From: Polynucleobacter sphagniphilus | GTDB lineage: Bacteria; Pseudomonadota; Gammaproteobacteria; Burkholderiales; Burkholderiaceae | DNA length: 64,000 bases | Direction: 5' to 3' | Assembly (NCBI RefSeq): GCF_001953355.1 | Contig: NZ_MPIY01000017.1 | Coordinates: forward strand, 186,001 to 250,000 | Part shown: positions 33,063 to 44,015 of the stretch, in pieces | How the letters are laid out: the number at the start of each line of letters is the position of its first letter | How positions within the stretch are numbered: the first letter of the stretch is position 1 | Translations under genes and position numbers: made by a program | Notes under the pieces: generated by a model | Told to the model about the DNA's origin: nothing | What the model saw: only the letters and a program-made list of their open reading frames with translations | Database searches by the model: none

Positions 33063-35165
33063 GTGGCACGTAAAACCCCCATCGACAAATACCGCAATAT
33101 CGGTATTTCTGCGCATATTGACGCAGGTAAAACAACAACTACAGAACGCGTTTTGTTCTACACCGGTGTAAATCATAAGATTGGTGAAGTACATGATGGC
33201 GCAGCTACCATGGACTGGATGGAGCAAGAGCAAGAGCGTGGTATCACCATTACTTCTGCTGCTACTACTACGTTCTGGAAGGGAATGGCAGGCAATTTCC
33301 CTGAGCATCGCATCAATATTATTGATACCCCGGGACACGTAGACTTCACCATTGAAGTTGAGCGTTCAATGCGTGTTCTTGATGGTGCATGCATGGTTTA
33401 CTGTGCTGTGGGTGGTGTTCAGCCACAATCAGAAACAGTATGGCGTCAGGCAAATAAGTACCAAGTTCCTCGTTTGGCTTTTGTAAACAAGATGGATCGC
33501 ACAGGCGCGAACTTCTTCAAGGTCTATGACCAAATGAAGCTGCGCCTTAAAGCAAACCCAATCTTGATTCAAATTCCAATCGGCGCAGAAGAAAACTTCA
33601 AAGGCGTTATCGACTTGGTAAAAATGAAGGCCATCATTTGGGATGAGGCTTCACAAGGTACTAAGTTCACTTATGAAGAGATCCCTGCTGAATTGCAAGA
33701 GTCTGCTCAAGAGTGGCGCGAGAAGATGGTTGAAGCGGCTGCTGAAAGTTCAGAAGAGTTGATGGAGAAGTATCTCGGCGGCGAAGAGTTGACTGAGGAA
33801 GAAATCAAGACTGCATTGCGTCAACGTACTATTGCCAATGAAATTGTTCCAATGTTGTGTGGAACTGCGTTCAAAAATAAAGGCGTTCAGGCGATGTTGG
33901 ATGCAGTAGTTGAATTGCTGCCTTCCCCATTAGATGTTCCGCCGGTCCCTTGTGAATTGGAAGACGGTACACCAACAACCCGCGAAGCTTCTGATAATGC
34001 CAAGTTCTCTGCTTTGGCATTTAAGATCATGACGGACCCATTTGTTGGTCAGCTGATCTTCTTCCGTGTTTACTCCGGTGTGATGAAGTCAGGCGACACA
34101 ATCTACAACCCTATCAAGGGCAAGAAAGAGCGTGTTGGTCGTTTGTTGCAAATGCATGCAAACCAACGTGAAGAAATTAAAGAAGTTTACGCAGGTGACA
34201 TCGCTGCAGCCGTTGGTCTGAAAGATGCAACTACTGGTGAAACTTTATGTGATCCAGATAGCATTGTTATTTTGGAGCGCATGGTATTCCCAGAGCCTGT
34301 GATCTCGCAAGCGGTTGAACCTAAGACAAAAGCTGACCAAGAAAAAATGGGTCTTGCCTTGAATCGTTTGGCACAAGAAGATCCTTCTTTCCGCGTGAAG
34401 ACTGATGAAGAATCAGGCCAAACCATTATTTCCGGTATGGGCGAACTTCACTTGGAAATTTTGGTTGACCGCATGAAACGTGAGTTTGGCGTAGAGGCAA
34501 CTGTTGGTAAGCCGCAAGTTGCATACCGCGAAACCATTCGTAAAGTTTGTGAAGAAATCGAAGGTAAGTTTGTTAAGCAGTCTGGTGGACGTGGACAATA
34601 TGGTCACGTGGTATTGAAGTTAGAGCCACAAGAGCCAGGCAAAGGTTTTGAGTTCGTTGACGCTATTAAAGGTGGTGTAGTTCCTCGTGAATACATTCCT
34701 GCGGTAGAAAAGGGAATTATCGAAACATTGAATTCTGGTATTTTGGCTGGCTATCCAGTTGTTGATATCAAGGCAACATTGTTCTTCGGTTCATACCATG
34801 ACGTTGACTCCAACGAAAACGCATTTAAGATGGCGGGTTCTATGGCATTCAAGGATGGTATGCGTAGAGCATCTCCAGTATTGCTTGAGCCAATGATGGC
34901 CGTTGAAGTTGAAACACCAGAAGATTTCATGGGTAACGTAATGGGTGACCTCTCATCCCGTCGCGGTATTTTGCAAGGTATGGATGACATTCCAGGCGGC
35001 GGTAAGATTGTTCGCGCTGAAGTGCCATTGGCAGAGATGTTTGGTTATTCAACTGGCTTGCGCTCGTTGACCCAAGGTCGCGCTACCTACACCATGGAAT
35101 TTAAGCATTATTCCGAAGCACCTAAGAACGTTGCTGAAGCAGTTATGGCTGCTAAAGCGAAGTAA
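33063..35165 (+). CDS. fusA: Elongation factor G
   Basis: GTPase that drives translocation and, with RRF, ribosome recycling. It starts at GTG 33063 and has 700 residues. G motifs: [14 protein letters not shown] near residue 18, DTPGHVDFT near residue 88 and NKMDRTGAN near residue 142. Domain IV includes the [12 protein letters not shown] segment near residue 506. It is followed after 50 bases by tuf copy 2, the classical str operon order. Confidence 0.98.
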   Translation: MARKTPIDKYRNIGISAHIDAGKTTTTERVLFYTGVNHKIGEVHDGAATMDWMEQEQERGITITSAATTTFWKGMAGNFPEHRINIIDTPGHVDFTIEVERSMRVLDGACMVYCAVGGVQPQSETVWRQANKYQVPRLAFVNKMDRTGANFFKVYDQMKLRLKANPILIQIPIGAEENFKGVIDLVKMKAIIWDEASQGTKFTYEEIPAELQESAQEWREKMVEAAAESSEELMEKYLGGEELTEEEIKTALRQRTIANEIVPMLCGTAFKNKGVQAMLDAVVELLPSPLDVPPVPCELEDGTPTTREASDNAKFSALAFKIMTDPFVGQLIFFRVYSGVMKSGDTIYNPIKGKKERVGRLLQMHANQREEIKEVYAGDIAAAVGLKDATTGETLCDPDSIVILERMVFPEPVISQAVEPKTKADQEKMGLALNRLAQEDPSFRVKTDEESGQTIISGMGELHLEILVDRMKREFGVEATVGKPQVAYRETIRKVCEEIEGKFVKQSGGRGQYGHVVLKLEPQEPGKGFEFVDAIKGGVVPREYIPAVEKGIIETLNSGILAGYPVVDIKATLFFGSYHDVDSNENAFKMAGSMAFKDGMRRASPVLLEPMMAVEVETPEDFMGNVMGDLSSRRGILQGMDDIPGGGKIVRAEVPLAEMFGYSTGLRSLTQGRATYTMEFKHYSEAPKNVAEAVMAAKAK

Positions 35166-35215
35166 TTTATCCACATTATTTTGAATATTGACTAGCTAAG
35201 AAGGCAGACAAAAAA

Positions 35216-36406
35216 ATGGCAAAAGAAAAGTTTGAGCGGACAAAACCGCACGTAAACGTTGGCACTATTGGTCACGTTGACCACGGTAAAACCACATTGA
35301 CAGCAGCAATTGCAACCGTGCTCTCCAAAGCATTCGGTGGCGAAGCAAAAGCATATGATCAGATCGATGCTGCTCCAGAAGAAAAAGCACGTGGTATTAC
35401 GATTAATACAGCACACGTTGAGTACGAGACAGCAAACCGTCACTATGCTCACGTTGATTGCCCAGGACATGCTGACTACGTTAAGAACATGATTACCGGT
35501 GCTGCCCAGATGGACGGCGCTATTTTGGTTTGCTCTGCTGCTGACGGCCCAATGCCACAAACACGTGAGCACATCCTCTTGGCTCGCCAAGTGGGCGTTC
35601 CATACATCGTGGTGTTCTTGAACAAGTGCGACATGGTTGATGACGCTGAATTGTTAGAACTCGTAGAAATGGAAGTTCGTGAACTTCTTTCTAAGTACGA
35701 CTTCCCAGGCGATGACACTCCAATCGTTCAAGGTTCTGCTAAGTTAGCCCTTGAAGGCGACGAAGGCCCATTGGGTAAAGAAGCCATCATGAAATTGGCT
35801 GAAGCTTTAGATACCTATATCCCAACTCCAGAGCGCGCTGTTGACGGTGCCTTCTTGATGCCTGTAGAAGATGTGTTCTCTATCTCTGGTCGCGGTACTG
35901 TAGTGACTGGTCGTATCGAGCGCGGTATTGTTAAAGTTGGTGAAGAGATTGAAATCGTTGGTATTAAGCCAACTCTCAAAACCACTTGTACTGGCGTTGA
36001 AATGTTCCGCAAATTGCTCGACCAAGGTCAAGCAGGCGATAACGTTGGTATCTTGTTACGCGGCACAAAACGTGAAGAAGTTGAGCGTGGCCAAGTATTG
36101 GCTAAGCCAGGTTCTATCACTCCACATACTCACTTTACAGCCGAGGTTTACATCTTGGGTAAAGATGAAGGTGGTCGTCATACTCCATTCTTTAACAACT
36201 ATCGTCCACAGTTCTACTTCCGTACAACGGACGTGACTGGTTCAATCGAGTTGCCAAAAGACAAAGAAATGGTGATGCCTGGTGATAACGTCACAATTAC
36301 CGTAAAACTCATCGCTCCTATCGCGATGGAAGAAGGTTTACGTTTTGCAATCCGTGAAGGTGGCCGTACTGTTGGCGCCGGTGTGGTTGCTAAGATTTTG
36401 GCTTAA
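35216..36406 (+). CDS. tuf: Elongation factor Tu, copy 2
   Basis: The tufA-position copy, last gene of the str operon. Its 396-residue product is the same as copy 1 at 18398, and the repeat spans about 1209 bases (35201-36409) including the shared AAGGCAGACAAAAAA before the ATG. The flanks then differ completely, which argues against an assembly artefact and for gene conversion between copies. No terminator of standard form follows; the next gene is rpsJ after hairpins. Confidence 0.99.
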   Translation: MAKEKFERTKPHVNVGTIGHVDHGKTTLTAAIATVLSKAFGGEAKAYDQIDAAPEEKARGITINTAHVEYETANRHYAHVDCPGHADYVKNMITGAAQMDGAILVCSAADGPMPQTREHILLARQVGVPYIVVFLNKCDMVDDAELLELVEMEVRELLSKYDFPGDDTPIVQGSAKLALEGDEGPLGKEAIMKLAEALDTYIPTPERAVDGAFLMPVEDVFSISGRGTVVTGRIERGIVKVGEEIEIVGIKPTLKTTCTGVEMFRKLLDQGQAGDNVGILLRGTKREEVERGQVLAKPGSITPHTHFTAEVYILGKDEGGRHTPFFNNYRPQFYFRTTDVTGSIELPKDKEMVMPGDNVTITVKLIAPIAMEEGLRFAIREGGRTVGAGVVAKILA

Positions 36407-36427
36407 TTAGTAGTAAAAAATATTTAG

Positions 36428-36468
36428 CGGTTTGCTAACCGGTGACATCAGTGCTGCTGATGTCACCG
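36428..36468 (+). promoter_or_regulatory. Hairpins between tuf and rpsJ
   Basis: CGGTT-TGCT-AACCG (36428-36441) abuts and shares two bases with a perfect 11-bp stem, CGGTGACATCA (36440-36450) with TGATGTCACCG (36458-36468). No T-run follows, so this may be a leader element of the S10 operon or a processing site. Confidence 0.5.
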
Positions 36469-36519
36469 TGCTCTTTAGATTGATAACGTGGCAGCACCAC
36501 AACGCTCTTTGGAATTAAT

Positions 36520-36831
36520 ATGCAAAACCAAAAAATTCGTATTCGTCTTAAAGCATTTGATTACCGTTTGATCGACCAGTCGGCTGCTGAAATCGTTGAT
36601 ACAGCTAAGCGTACTGGTGCCGTTGTTAAGGGACCAGTTCCTTTGCCAACGCGTATTGAGCGTTTTGATATTTTGCGTTCACCACACGTAAACAAAACAT
36701 CACGTGATCAATTAGAGATTCGCACCCATCTGCGTTTAATGGATATTGTTGATCCCACAGAGAAAACAGTGGATGCTTTGATGAAATTAGACCTGCCTGC
36801 AGGTGTAGACGTCGAAATTAAGTTGCAGTAA
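36520..36831 (+). CDS. rpsJ: 30S ribosomal protein S10 (NusE)
   Basis: S10 is part of the 30S head and, with NusB, binds boxA RNA in rRNA antitermination, so it links to the rrn operon in this window. It has 103 residues. The long loop with [23 protein letters not shown] near residue 33 is the family mark. A 198-base gap with hairpins separates it from rplC, wider than elsewhere in the operon. Confidence 0.98.
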   Translation: MQNQKIRIRLKAFDYRLIDQSAAEIVDTAKRTGAVVKGPVPLPTRIERFDILRSPHVNKTSRDQLEIRTHLRLMDIVDPTEKTVDALMKLDLPAGVDVEIKLQ

Positions 36832-36842
36832 TTCAGTATTTT

Positions 36843-37022
36843 CAGTCTTTGCTCTTGCCAAGACTGGATTTTCGGGATAGAATCTAAGGCTTCGCTCATT
36901 TAATTGGGCGAAATTGTTGATTTTATTAGCATTAAAAACGTTATAACTTATTGATTTAGAAGTACTTTTACTTGTAAATCACTTAAATTAAATTTTGCCG
37001 ACCAATCGAAGTCGGCGTGGAG
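36843..37022 (+). promoter_or_regulatory. rpsJ-rplC leader with hairpin before the rplC ribosome site
   Basis: CAGTCTT (36843-36849) pairs with AAGACTG (36860-36866), followed by GATTTTC, a weak terminator shape. A second stem, GCCGAC (36997-37002) with GTCGGC (37011-37016), ends two bases before the GGAG of rplC. This may be where the S10 operon is regulated here. A possible -10 TATAAC at 36942 lacks a clear -35. Confidence 0.5.
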
Positions 37023-37029
37023 CATGAAT

Positions 37030-37686
37030 ATGAGCTTAGGCTTAATCGGTCGCAAGATCGGCATGACCCGTCTATTTACGGACGAAGGGGAAGCAATTCC
37101 TGTCACTGTAATTGACGTGAGCGACAACCGAGTTGCTCAAATCAAGACCCAGGAAACTGATGGCTATAACGCTATCCAGTTGGCCCATGGGACACGTAGA
37201 GCTACACGCGTTACCAAATCTATGGCTGGACACTTTGCAAAAGCAGGTGTGATGGCTGGTAATGCACTCAACGAATTTCAATTAGATGCAGCAAAAATTG
37301 CAGAAATGACAGCGGGTCAAGTTATTCCTGCTGAAGCTGCATTTGCTGCTGGCCAAAAAGTGGATGTGCAGGGTGTAACGATTGGTAAAGGCTATGCCGG
37401 TACTATCAAGCGCCATCACTTCGCTTCTGGTCGTGCTTCCCACGGTAACTCACGTTCACATAACGTGCCAGGTTCCATCGGTATGGCACAAGATCCAGGC
37501 CGTGTATTCCCAGGTAAGCGCATGACCGGCCACCTTGGTGATGAAACACGTACTGTACAAAATTTAGTCATCGCACGCATTGATGCAGAACGCAATCTCA
37601 TCATGGTTAAAGGCGCTATTCCAGGCGCCCCAGGCGGTAAAGTAATTGTTACTCCAGCGGTGAAGACACCGTTGAAGAAGAAATAA
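37030..37686 (+). CDS. rplC: 50S ribosomal protein L3
   Basis: L3 starts 50S assembly and reaches the peptidyl-transferase centre. I choose ATG 37030 over 37024, because GGAG (37019-37022) then sits seven bases upstream and the protein begins MSLGLIGRK as in relatives. The product is 218 residues. The glutamine-bearing [18 protein letters not shown] loop near residue 153 is the site methylated by PrmB in relatives. rplD follows after 11 bases. Confidence 0.97.
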   Translation: MSLGLIGRKIGMTRLFTDEGEAIPVTVIDVSDNRVAQIKTQETDGYNAIQLAHGTRRATRVTKSMAGHFAKAGVMAGNALNEFQLDAAKIAEMTAGQVIPAEAAFAAGQKVDVQGVTIGKGYAGTIKRHHFASGRASHGNSRSHNVPGSIGMAQDPGRVFPGKRMTGHLGDETRTVQNLVIARIDAERNLIMVKGAIPGAPGGKVIVTPAVKTPLKKK

Positions 37687-37697
37687 GGAGAGCGAAT

Positions 37698-38318
37698 ATG
37701 GAACTTAAGCTTCTCCAGGATAACGGTACTTTAGGCGCAGGTGTTCAAGCCTCTCCAGAAGTATTCGAACGCGAATATAACGAAGCATTGGTACACCAAG
37801 TAGTTGTAGCTTACCAAGCAAATGCACGTAGCGGTAACCGCGCACAAAAAGACCGTGAGCAAGTTAAGCACACAACCAAGAAACCTTGGCGTCAAAAAGG
37901 TACTGGTCGTGCACGTGCTGGTATGAGCTCATCCCCACTGTGGCGTGGAGGTGGTCGTATATTCCCGAATTCTCCAGAAGAGAATTTCAGCCAAAAAGTA
38001 AACAAGAAAATGTACCGCGCTGGTATGAGATCTATTTTGTCTCAGTTAGCCCGTGAAGGTCGTTTGAATGTGGTTGATCAATTTAATCTTGATGCTCCAA
38101 AGACCAAAGTTTTAGCTGACAAAGTAAAAGCGATGGGATTGGACTCTGTATTGATTATTGTTGATCAAGTTAGCGAGAATTTGTACTTGGCATCACGTAA
38201 CTTGCATAAAGTTGCTGTATGTGAGCCACAGCACGCCGATCCATTAGCTTTGGTTCAATACAAAAAAGTATTGGTAAGCAAATCAGCGATTGCAAAAATT
38301 GAGGAGTTGCTTAAATGA
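37698..38318 (+). CDS. rplD: 50S ribosomal protein L4
   Basis: L4 lines the exit tunnel and in E. coli also represses the S10 operon. It has 206 residues. The tunnel loop [20 protein letters not shown] lies near residue 61, with GGRIFPNSP after it. Its stop overlaps the rplW start by four bases (ATGA), which couples their translation. Confidence 0.98.
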   Translation: MELKLLQDNGTLGAGVQASPEVFEREYNEALVHQVVVAYQANARSGNRAQKDREQVKHTTKKPWRQKGTGRARAGMSSSPLWRGGGRIFPNSPEENFSQKVNKKMYRAGMRSILSQLAREGRLNVVDQFNLDAPKTKVLADKVKAMGLDSVLIIVDQVSENLYLASRNLHKVAVCEPQHADPLALVQYKKVLVSKSAIAKIEELLK

Positions 38319-38629
38319 GCCAAGTCCGTAAAAACGATCACAGCTTGATGAAGGTTCTGCTTGGACCAGTGATCTCTGAAAAAGCCACTATGGTTGCAGA
38401 GAAGAACGAACAAGTGGTATTCCAAGTTACTCGCGACGCTAACAAAAGCGATGTGAAACAAGCGGTCGAATTGCTCTTTAAAGTGCAAGTTGACTCAGTC
38501 CAAATCGTCAATCAAAAGGGTAAGCCTAAGCGCTATGGCCGTTTTGAGGGTCGTCGCGATCACACTAAGAAGGCCTACGTAAGCTTGAAGCCAGGTCAAG
38601 AAATTAACTTTGAAGCGGAGGCGAATTAA
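38315..38629 (+). CDS. rplW: 50S ribosomal protein L23
   Basis: L23 sits at the tunnel exit and is the docking site for trigger factor and SRP. It has 104 residues. [22 protein letters not shown] near residue 15 and [23 protein letters not shown] near residue 64 are typical. It starts inside the rplD stop and is followed two bases later by rplB. Confidence 0.98.
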   Translation: MSQVRKNDHSLMKVLLGPVISEKATMVAEKNEQVVFQVTRDANKSDVKQAVELLFKVQVDSVQIVNQKGKPKRYGRFEGRRDHTKKAYVSLKPGQEINFEAEAN

Positions 38630-38631
38630 TC

Positions 38632-39462
38632 ATGCCTTTGATGAAGACAAAACCGACCTCACCAGGTCGTCGTTCAATGGTCAAGGTGGTAAATCCAGAC
38701 CTGCATAAAGGTAAACCTTTTGCAGCTCTGTTAGAGCCACAGTTCCAAAAAGCGGGTCGTAATAATAATGGCCACATCACCACTCGTCACAAGGGTGGTG
38801 GTCATAAGCATCACTATCGCGTTGTTGATTTCAAACGCAACGACAAAGATGGTATTCCAGCAAAAGTTGAACGCTTGGAATACGATCCAAACCGCAGTGC
38901 AAATATTGCTTTGATCGTGTTTGCTGATGGTGAGCGCCGCTATATTCTTGCTGCTAAGGGCATGACTGTTGGTCAGGCTTTGATGAGTGGCGCAGAAGCT
39001 CCAATCAAATCCGGAAACAATTTACCAATTCGTAATATCCCAGTTGGTAGCACGATTCACTGTGTTGAAATGTTGCCAGGTAAAGGTGCACAAATTGCAC
39101 GTTCAGCTGGTGGTTCGGCAGTATTGCTAGCACGTGAAGGTGTTTACGCACAGGTTCGTTTGCGCTCTGGTGAAGTGCGTCGTATTTTGATCGACTGCCG
39201 CGCAACCATTGGTGAAGTTGGCAATGAAGAGCATAGCTTGCGTGTTATTGGTAAAGCTGGTGCAAACCGCTGGCGTGGTATTCGCCCAACCGTTCGCGGT
39301 GTGGCAATGAACCCAGTAGATCACCCACATGGTGGTGGTGAAGGTAAGACTGGCGAAGGCCGTGTTCCTGTATCTCCATGGGGCACTCCAACCAAAGGTT
39401 ATCGTACACGTCGTAACAAGCGTACAACATCAATGATCGTTCAACGTCGTAACAAGCGTTAA
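38632..39462 (+). CDS. rplB: 50S ribosomal protein L2
   Basis: L2 is needed for subunit association and peptidyl transfer. It has 276 residues. [16 protein letters not shown] near the start and the histidine-bearing [21 protein letters not shown] near residue 221 are conserved. Operon order is unchanged, with rpsS 20 bases on. Confidence 0.98.
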   Translation: MPLMKTKPTSPGRRSMVKVVNPDLHKGKPFAALLEPQFQKAGRNNNGHITTRHKGGGHKHHYRVVDFKRNDKDGIPAKVERLEYDPNRSANIALIVFADGERRYILAAKGMTVGQALMSGAEAPIKSGNNLPIRNIPVGSTIHCVEMLPGKGAQIARSAGGSAVLLAREGVYAQVRLRSGEVRRILIDCRATIGEVGNEEHSLRVIGKAGANRWRGIRPTVRGVAMNPVDHPHGGGEGKTGEGRVPVSPWGTPTKGYRTRRNKRTTSMIVQRRNKR

Positions 39463-39482
39463 GCGATTAAGGAAAAATAGAT

Positions 39483-39761
39483 ATGACACGTTCAGCTAAA
39501 AAAGGTCCTTTTTGCGACGCCAGCTTAGTAAAAAAAGTTGAAGTAGCACAGGCCAACAAAGACAAAAAGCCGATTAAAACTTGGTCACGCCGTTCAACAA
39601 TTCTTCCAGACTTTATTGGTCTGACAATTGCTGTTCATAACGGTCGTCAGCACGTTCCGGTTTATGTATCAGAAAACATGGTGGGTCATAAGTTAGGCGA
39701 ATTTGCCTTGACCCGTACTTTCAAAGGTCACGCTGCTGACAAGAAAGTAACGAAGAAGTAA
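39483..39761 (+). CDS. rpsS: 30S ribosomal protein S19
   Basis: S19 is in the 30S head and contacts S13. It has 92 residues. [17 protein letters not shown] at the start and [16 protein letters not shown] near residue 69 are typical. Confidence 0.98.
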   Translation: MTRSAKKGPFCDASLVKKVEVAQANKDKKPIKTWSRRSTILPDFIGLTIAVHNGRQHVPVYVSENMVGHKLGEFALTRTFKGHAADKKVTKK

Positions 39762-39768
39762 GGGGATG

Positions 39769-40101
39769 ATGATGGAAGTTAAAGCTATTCACAAGGGTGC
39801 CCGCATTTCTGCGCAAAAGACACGTTTGGTCGCAGACCAAATCCGTGGTTTGCCGATTGCTCGCGCATTAAACATTTTGAACTTCAGCCCCAAGAAAGCT
39901 GCCTTCATTGTGAAAAAAGTTGTTGAGTCCGCAGTGGCCAACGCTGAACACAATAAAGGTGCTGATATTGACGAGCTCAAGGTATCAGCAATTATTGTTG
40001 ATAAGGGCACTTCCTTGAAGCGCTTTACAGCGCGCGCCAAGGGTCGTGGCAATCAAATTGAAAAACAAACTTGTCACATTAGCGTGACCTTGAGTAACTA
40101 A
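39769..40101 (+). CDS. rplV: 50S ribosomal protein L22
   Basis: L22 lines the exit tunnel opposite L4 and is a macrolide-resistance site. Three successive ATG codons (39766, 39769, 39772) follow AAGGGG; the first is too close to it, so I use the second, giving 110 residues, with the third equally possible. [17 protein letters not shown] near residue 13 and [20 protein letters not shown] near residue 83 are family marks. rpsC follows after eight bases. Confidence 0.96.
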   Translation: MMEVKAIHKGARISAQKTRLVADQIRGLPIARALNILNFSPKKAAFIVKKVVESAVANAEHNKGADIDELKVSAIIVDKGTSLKRFTARAKGRGNQIEKQTCHISVTLSN

Positions 40102-40109
40102 GGAAAGAT

Positions 40110-40931
40110 ATGGGCCAAAAGATAAACCCCACCGGATTCCGACTCTCGGTAACGAAGAACTGGACATCTAAGTGGTATGCAAACAATACTGATTTTGCAA
40201 AGATGCTCAAAGAGGACGTAGATGTCCGCATCTATTTGAAGAAGAAGTTAAAGAATGCATCTGTTAGCAAAGTGGTAATCGAGCGTCCTGCAAAGAATGC
40301 ACGTATTACGATTTATAGCTCACGTCCAGGTGTTGTAATCGGTAAAAAAGGCGAGGATATTGAAGTTCTCCGTCGCGAATTACAAAAGCGTATGGGCGTT
40401 CCAGTCCATGTAAATATCGAAGAAATTCGTAAGCCTGAAGTTGATGCGCAATTGATCGCTGATTCCATTACTCAACAGCTCGAAAAACGTATCATGTTCC
40501 GTCGCGCCATGAAGCGTGCGATGCAAAATGCAATGCGTCTTGGTGCACAAGGTATCAAGATCATGTCTTCTGGCCGCTTAAACGGTGCTGAAATTGCACG
40601 TCGTGAATGGTATCGTGAAGGTCGCGTACCACTTCATACATTGAAGGCTGATATTGATTACGCTACTTCTGAGGCTGAAACTACATACGGCATTATTGGC
40701 GTAAAAGTTTGGGTTTACAAAGGCGATACATTAGGTCGTGGTGCTGATGCTCCAGCGGTTACTGTTGAAGCAGTAGCTGATGAGAAAAAGCCACGTCGCG
40801 CACCATCTAAAACAGCAGCGCGTAAGCCTGCCGGTGATGCAAAGCCATTAGTTGCGACTAAGCCAGCAGTAAAGCGTGCCCCTAAAGCCGTTGAAGCTGC
40901 AAGTGCTGAAACGCAGAAGTCAGGAGAGTAA
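40110..40931 (+). CDS. rpsC: 30S ribosomal protein S3 with basic C-terminal tail
   Basis: S3 forms part of the mRNA entry channel. Its 273 residues exceed the 233 of E. coli S3. A KH domain with [18 protein letters not shown] near residue 72 and the C-terminal domain with [16 protein letters not shown] near residue 169 are intact. The last 50 or so residues are a Lys/Ala/Pro-rich tail, as seen in related betaproteobacteria. rplP begins two bases after the stop. Confidence 0.97.
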   Translation: MGQKINPTGFRLSVTKNWTSKWYANNTDFAKMLKEDVDVRIYLKKKLKNASVSKVVIERPAKNARITIYSSRPGVVIGKKGEDIEVLRRELQKRMGVPVHVNIEEIRKPEVDAQLIADSITQQLEKRIMFRRAMKRAMQNAMRLGAQGIKIMSSGRLNGAEIARREWYREGRVPLHTLKADIDYATSEAETTYGIIGVKVWVYKGDTLGRGADAPAVTVEAVADEKKPRRAPSKTAARKPAGDAKPLVATKPAVKRAPKAVEAASAETQKSGE

Positions 40932-40933
40932 GC

Positions 40934-41347
40934 ATGCTACAACCAAAGCGTCGTAAGTATCGTAAGGAACAAAAAGGCCGCAACACTGGCGTTGCAACAC
41001 GTGGTAGTTCTGTAGCCTTTGGAGACTTTGGATTGAAGGCCGTCGGCCGTGGACGTTTAACCGCTCGTCAAATTGAGTCGGCACGTCGCGCAATGACCCG
41101 TCACATTAAACGTGGTGGCCGTATCTGGATTCGTATTTTCCCAGACAAGCCAATTTCACAAAAACCTGCTGAAGTTCGTATGGGTAACGGTAAGGGTAAC
41201 CCAGAGTACTACGTAGCTGAAATTCAACCAGGCAAGATTTTGTACGAGATGGATGGTGTGAATGAGACTTTGGCGCGTGAAGCTTTCAAGCTTGCTGCTG
41301 CTAAGTTGCCTTTGCAAACTACATTCGTGATTCGCCACTTAGGTTGA
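40934..41347 (+). CDS. rplP: 50S ribosomal protein L16
   Basis: L16 supports the A-site tRNA and late 50S assembly. It has 137 residues. [16 protein letters not shown] at the start and the [23 protein letters not shown] segment near residue 58 are characteristic; the arginine in ISQKPAEVR is the one hydroxylated in E. coli. Confidence 0.98.
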   Translation: MLQPKRRKYRKEQKGRNTGVATRGSSVAFGDFGLKAVGRGRLTARQIESARRAMTRHIKRGGRIWIRIFPDKPISQKPAEVRMGNGKGNPEYYVAEIQPGKILYEMDGVNETLAREAFKLAAAKLPLQTTFVIRHLG

Positions 41348-41360
41348 TCGGATAGACATT

Positions 41361-41555
41361 ATGAAAAAGACAGAATTAGCAACTAAAGATCTGGTTGCCT
41401 TAAACGCAGAATTAACTGAGCTCTTGAAAACAGGTTTCAAGCTCCGTATGCAAAAGGGTACTCAGCAACTCACTAATACCAGCCAATTGGGTAAGAATAA
41501 GCGCGATATTGCACGCGTGAAGACTTTCATTACCCAAAAAACTGCACAGAAATAA
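41361..41555 (+). CDS. rpmC: 50S ribosomal protein L29
   Basis: L29 is a two-helix protein at the tunnel exit near L23. It has 64 residues. The [20 protein letters not shown] segment and the [12 protein letters not shown] ending match the family. Confidence 0.97.
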   Translation: MKKTELATKDLVALNAELTELLKTGFKLRMQKGTQQLTNTSQLGKNKRDIARVKTFITQKTAQK

Positions 41556-41567
41556 GGAAAAAGGGAT

Positions 41568-41837
41568 ATGACAGAATTATCTAAACCCTTGCGCCGCACC
41601 CTCGTGGGTCGTGTCGTTAGCGACAAAATGCAAAAAACTGTGACTGTACTAGTTGAGCGCCAAGTAAAACATGCGCTTTATGGCAAGTATGTAGGACAGT
41701 CCAAAAAGTACCATGCTCATGATGAAGCTGGACAATACAAGATGGGTGATACCGTTGAAATTGCTGAATCTAAGCCAATTTCACGCACTAAATCTTGGGT
41801 TGTTACCCGTTTAGTTCAAGAGTCCAAAGGTATTTAA
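41568..41837 (+). CDS. rpsQ: 30S ribosomal protein S17
   Basis: S17 is an early 16S-binding OB-fold protein. It has 89 residues. [20 protein letters not shown] near residue 12 and the [13 protein letters not shown] ending are typical. It is the last gene of the S10 operon, and a terminator-like hairpin and new promoter follow. Confidence 0.98.
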   Translation: MTELSKPLRRTLVGRVVSDKMQKTVTVLVERQVKHALYGKYVGQSKKYHAHDEAGQYKMGDTVEIAESKPISRTKSWVVTRLVQESKGI

Positions 41838-41847
41838 AGAAATATTA

Positions 41848-41896
41848 GGGATTTTGGTAAAAATACTTGCCAAATCCCTATTTTATGTAGTATGAT
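41848..41896 (+). promoter_or_regulatory. Overlapping terminator-like hairpin and promoter before the spc operon
   Basis: GGGATTTTGG (41848-41857) pairs with CCAAATCCC (41870-41878) with one bulged T, followed by TATTTTAT. The right arm overlaps TTGCCA (41867-41872), a -35 that is 18 bases from TATGAT (41891-41896). Termination of S10 and initiation of spc would thus use shared DNA. Confidence 0.6.
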
Positions 41897-42024
41897 AGAA
41901 GGCTTCTCTGGTTTTATTGTGAGAAGCAGTGTTTTTTCATTAATTCCGGGTTTTAGCTTTCGCTAAATCCCATTGACGGAACCAAGACTGTTTGCCTATG
42001 GCAAATAAGTTGGGAATTAAAAAA

Positions 42025-42393
42025 ATGATTCAGACCGAAAGTAGATTACAGGTCGCCGATAATACTGGCGCCAGTGAAGTTTTGTGCATCAAGGTATTGG
42101 GCGGCTCTAAGCGTCGTTACGCCAGTATCGGTGATGTCATCAAAGTTAGCGTGAAATCCGCTGCTCCACGTGGCCGTGTAAAAAAAGGTGACATTTACAA
42201 CGCCGTAGTAGTGAGAACTGCTAAGGGTGTTCGCCGTCCAGACGGTTCATTGATTAAGTTCGATGCAAACGCTGCGGTATTGCTCAACGCTAAGTTAGAG
42301 CCAATTGGCACACGTATCTTTGGACCAGTAACGCGTGAATTGCGTACTGAGAAGTTCATGAAGATCGTTTCTCTCGCCCCAGAAGTTATTTAA
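42025..42393 (+). CDS. rplN: 50S ribosomal protein L14
   Basis: L14 contacts 16S at an intersubunit bridge. I start it at ATG 42025, giving the usual 122 residues beginning [16 protein letters not shown]; the longer track start adds 11 unrelated residues. [20 protein letters not shown] near residue 49 is conserved. It opens the spc operon, and rplX follows after nine bases. Confidence 0.97.
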   Translation: MIQTESRLQVADNTGASEVLCIKVLGGSKRRYASIGDVIKVSVKSAAPRGRVKKGDIYNAVVVRTAKGVRRPDGSLIKFDANAAVLLNAKLEPIGTRIFGPVTRELRTEKFMKIVSLAPEVI

Positions 42394-42402
42394 GAGGCTG
42401 AT

Positions 42403-42711
42403 ATGAAAAAGATTCGTAAAGGTGATTCCGTAGTTTTGTTGACTGGCCGTGATAAAGGCAAGCAAGGAACTGTTACAGCTGTCCTCGATGAGAAATTAGT
42501 CATCGAAGGCGTGAATATTTACAAAAAGAGCGTTAAGCCTAATCCAGCTGCTGGTGTAACCGGTGGCCTGATTGACAAGACAATGCCTGTTCACATTTCT
42601 AATGTGGCTTTGGTTGACGGTAACGGCAAACCATCACGTGTTGGTATCAAACTCGTTGACGGTAAAAAGCAGCGTTTCCTCAAAACCACTGGCGCGACTT
42701 TAAGCGCATAA
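42403..42711 (+). CDS. rplX: 50S ribosomal protein L24
   Basis: L24 starts 50S assembly by binding the 5' end of 23S. It has 102 residues. The KOW motif [18 protein letters not shown] is at residues 7-24. Confidence 0.98.
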   Translation: MKKIRKGDSVVLLTGRDKGKQGTVTAVLDEKLVIEGVNIYKKSVKPNPAAGVTGGLIDKTMPVHISNVALVDGNGKPSRVGIKLVDGKKQRFLKTTGATLSA

Positions 42712-42727
42712 GGGGCACGGAGAAATT

Positions 42728-43270
42728 ATGAGCACACGTTTTCAAGAGCATTACAAAGAAAAAGTTATCGCTGATTTAATGACCAAATTTGGTTACAAGT
42801 CTTTGATGGAAGTTCCTCGCATCACTAAGATCACATTGAATATGGGTCTTGGTGAAGCTGTTAACGATAAAAAAGTAATCGAAAATGCAGTTGGCGATTT
42901 GACAAAGGTTGCAGGCCAAAAGCCAGTAGTAACTAAGGCCAAAAAAGCGATTGCAGGTTTCAAAATTCGTCAAGGTTACCCAATCGGTGCCATGGTGACA
43001 TTGCGCGGTGCGCGCATGTACGAATTCTTGGATCGTTTTGTTACTGTAGCGTTGCCACGAGTACGTGACTTCCGCGGTATCTCCGGTAAAGCATTTGACG
43101 GTCGTGGAAATTACAACATTGGCGTTAAAGAGCAAATCATTTTCCCAGAAATCGAATACGACAAGATTGATGCCCTGCGTGGTCTCAATATCAGTATTAC
43201 GACGACCGCTAAGACTGACGAAGAAGCAAAAGCTTTGTTAGCAGCGTTCAAATTCCCTTTCCGCAATTAA
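42728..43270 (+). CDS. rplE: 50S ribosomal protein L5
   Basis: L5 binds 5S rRNA and the P-site tRNA elbow. It has 180 residues. [18 protein letters not shown] near residue 32 and [18 protein letters not shown] near residue 126 are family marks. rpsN follows after nine bases. Confidence 0.98.
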   Translation: MSTRFQEHYKEKVIADLMTKFGYKSLMEVPRITKITLNMGLGEAVNDKKVIENAVGDLTKVAGQKPVVTKAKKAIAGFKIRQGYPIGAMVTLRGARMYEFLDRFVTVALPRVRDFRGISGKAFDGRGNYNIGVKEQIIFPEIEYDKIDALRGLNISITTTAKTDEEAKALLAAFKFPFRN

Positions 43271-43279
43271 GAGGCTAAC

Positions 43280-43585
43280 GTGGCAAAACTATCCCTAATT
43301 GAGCGCGAAAACAAGCGCGCAAAAACTGTAGAGAAGTACGCTGTAAAGCGTGCAGAACTCAAGGCAATCATTGCAGATCAATCACGCAGTGAAGAAGAGC
43401 GCTATGAAGCTCGCTTGAAGCTACAGGCACTTCCACGTAACGCAAGCCCGATTCGTCAAAGAAATCGTTGTTCATTAACCGGTCGTCCACGTGGCACATT
43501 CCGTAAGTTTGGTTTGGCCCGTAGCAAGATTCGTGAAATCGCCTTCCGTGGCGAAATCCCCGGTTTAACCAAGGCCAGCTGGTAA
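43280..43585 (+). CDS. rpsN: 30S ribosomal protein S14 (zinc-free form)
   Basis: S14 is a late 30S head protein. A GTG start gives 101 residues, the long form. The CxxC zinc pairs of the short type are absent. [20 protein letters not shown] near residue 58 and the KASW end are typical. Confidence 0.98.
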   Translation: MAKLSLIERENKRAKTVEKYAVKRAELKAIIADQSRSEEERYEARLKLQALPRNASPIRQRNRCSLTGRPRGTFRKFGLARSKIREIAFRGEIPGLTKASW

Positions 43586-43609
43586 GCGGCGAAAGAATTA
43601 GGAGAACTC

Positions 43610-44005
43610 ATGAGTATCAGCGATCCAATCGCCGACATGTTGACCCGGATTCGCAATGCGCAAGCAGTGCAGAAACCTGCAGTCATCATGCCGTCGTCAA
43701 AAGTAAAAGTAGCTATTGCAAAAGTTTTGCAAGATGAAGGCTATATCGATAACTTTGAAATCAAAGGTGAAGCAGCTAAGCCAGTGCTACACATTGAACT
43801 CAAATACTATGCAGGCCGTCCTGTTATTGAGCGTATTGACCGTGTTTCAACACCAAGTCTGCGCATCTATAAGGGTCGCCACGACATTCCAGAAGTAATG
43901 AATGGCTTGGGCATTGCTATTATTTCAACCCCTCAAGGCGTTATGACTGACCGCAAAGCCCGTGCAAACGGTGTTGGTGGTGAAGTTATTTGCTACGTCG
44001 CTTAA
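43610..44005 (+). CDS. rpsH: 30S ribosomal protein S8
   Basis: S8 organises the central 16S domain and represses the spc operon in E. coli. It has 131 residues. [15 protein letters not shown] near residue 4 and the [20 protein letters not shown] segment near residue 106 are typical. Confidence 0.98.
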   Translation: MSISDPIADMLTRIRNAQAVQKPAVIMPSSKVKVAIAKVLQDEGYIDNFEIKGEAAKPVLHIELKYYAGRPVIERIDRVSTPSLRIYKGRHDIPEVMNGLGIAIISTPQGVMTDRKARANGVGGEVICYVA

Positions 44006-44015
44006 GGAGAGAAAT

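Noticed and set aside
35201-36409. Second tuf as an assembly duplication
   Set aside because: The flanks differ entirely and both sites are standard tuf loci, so two real copies are expected.
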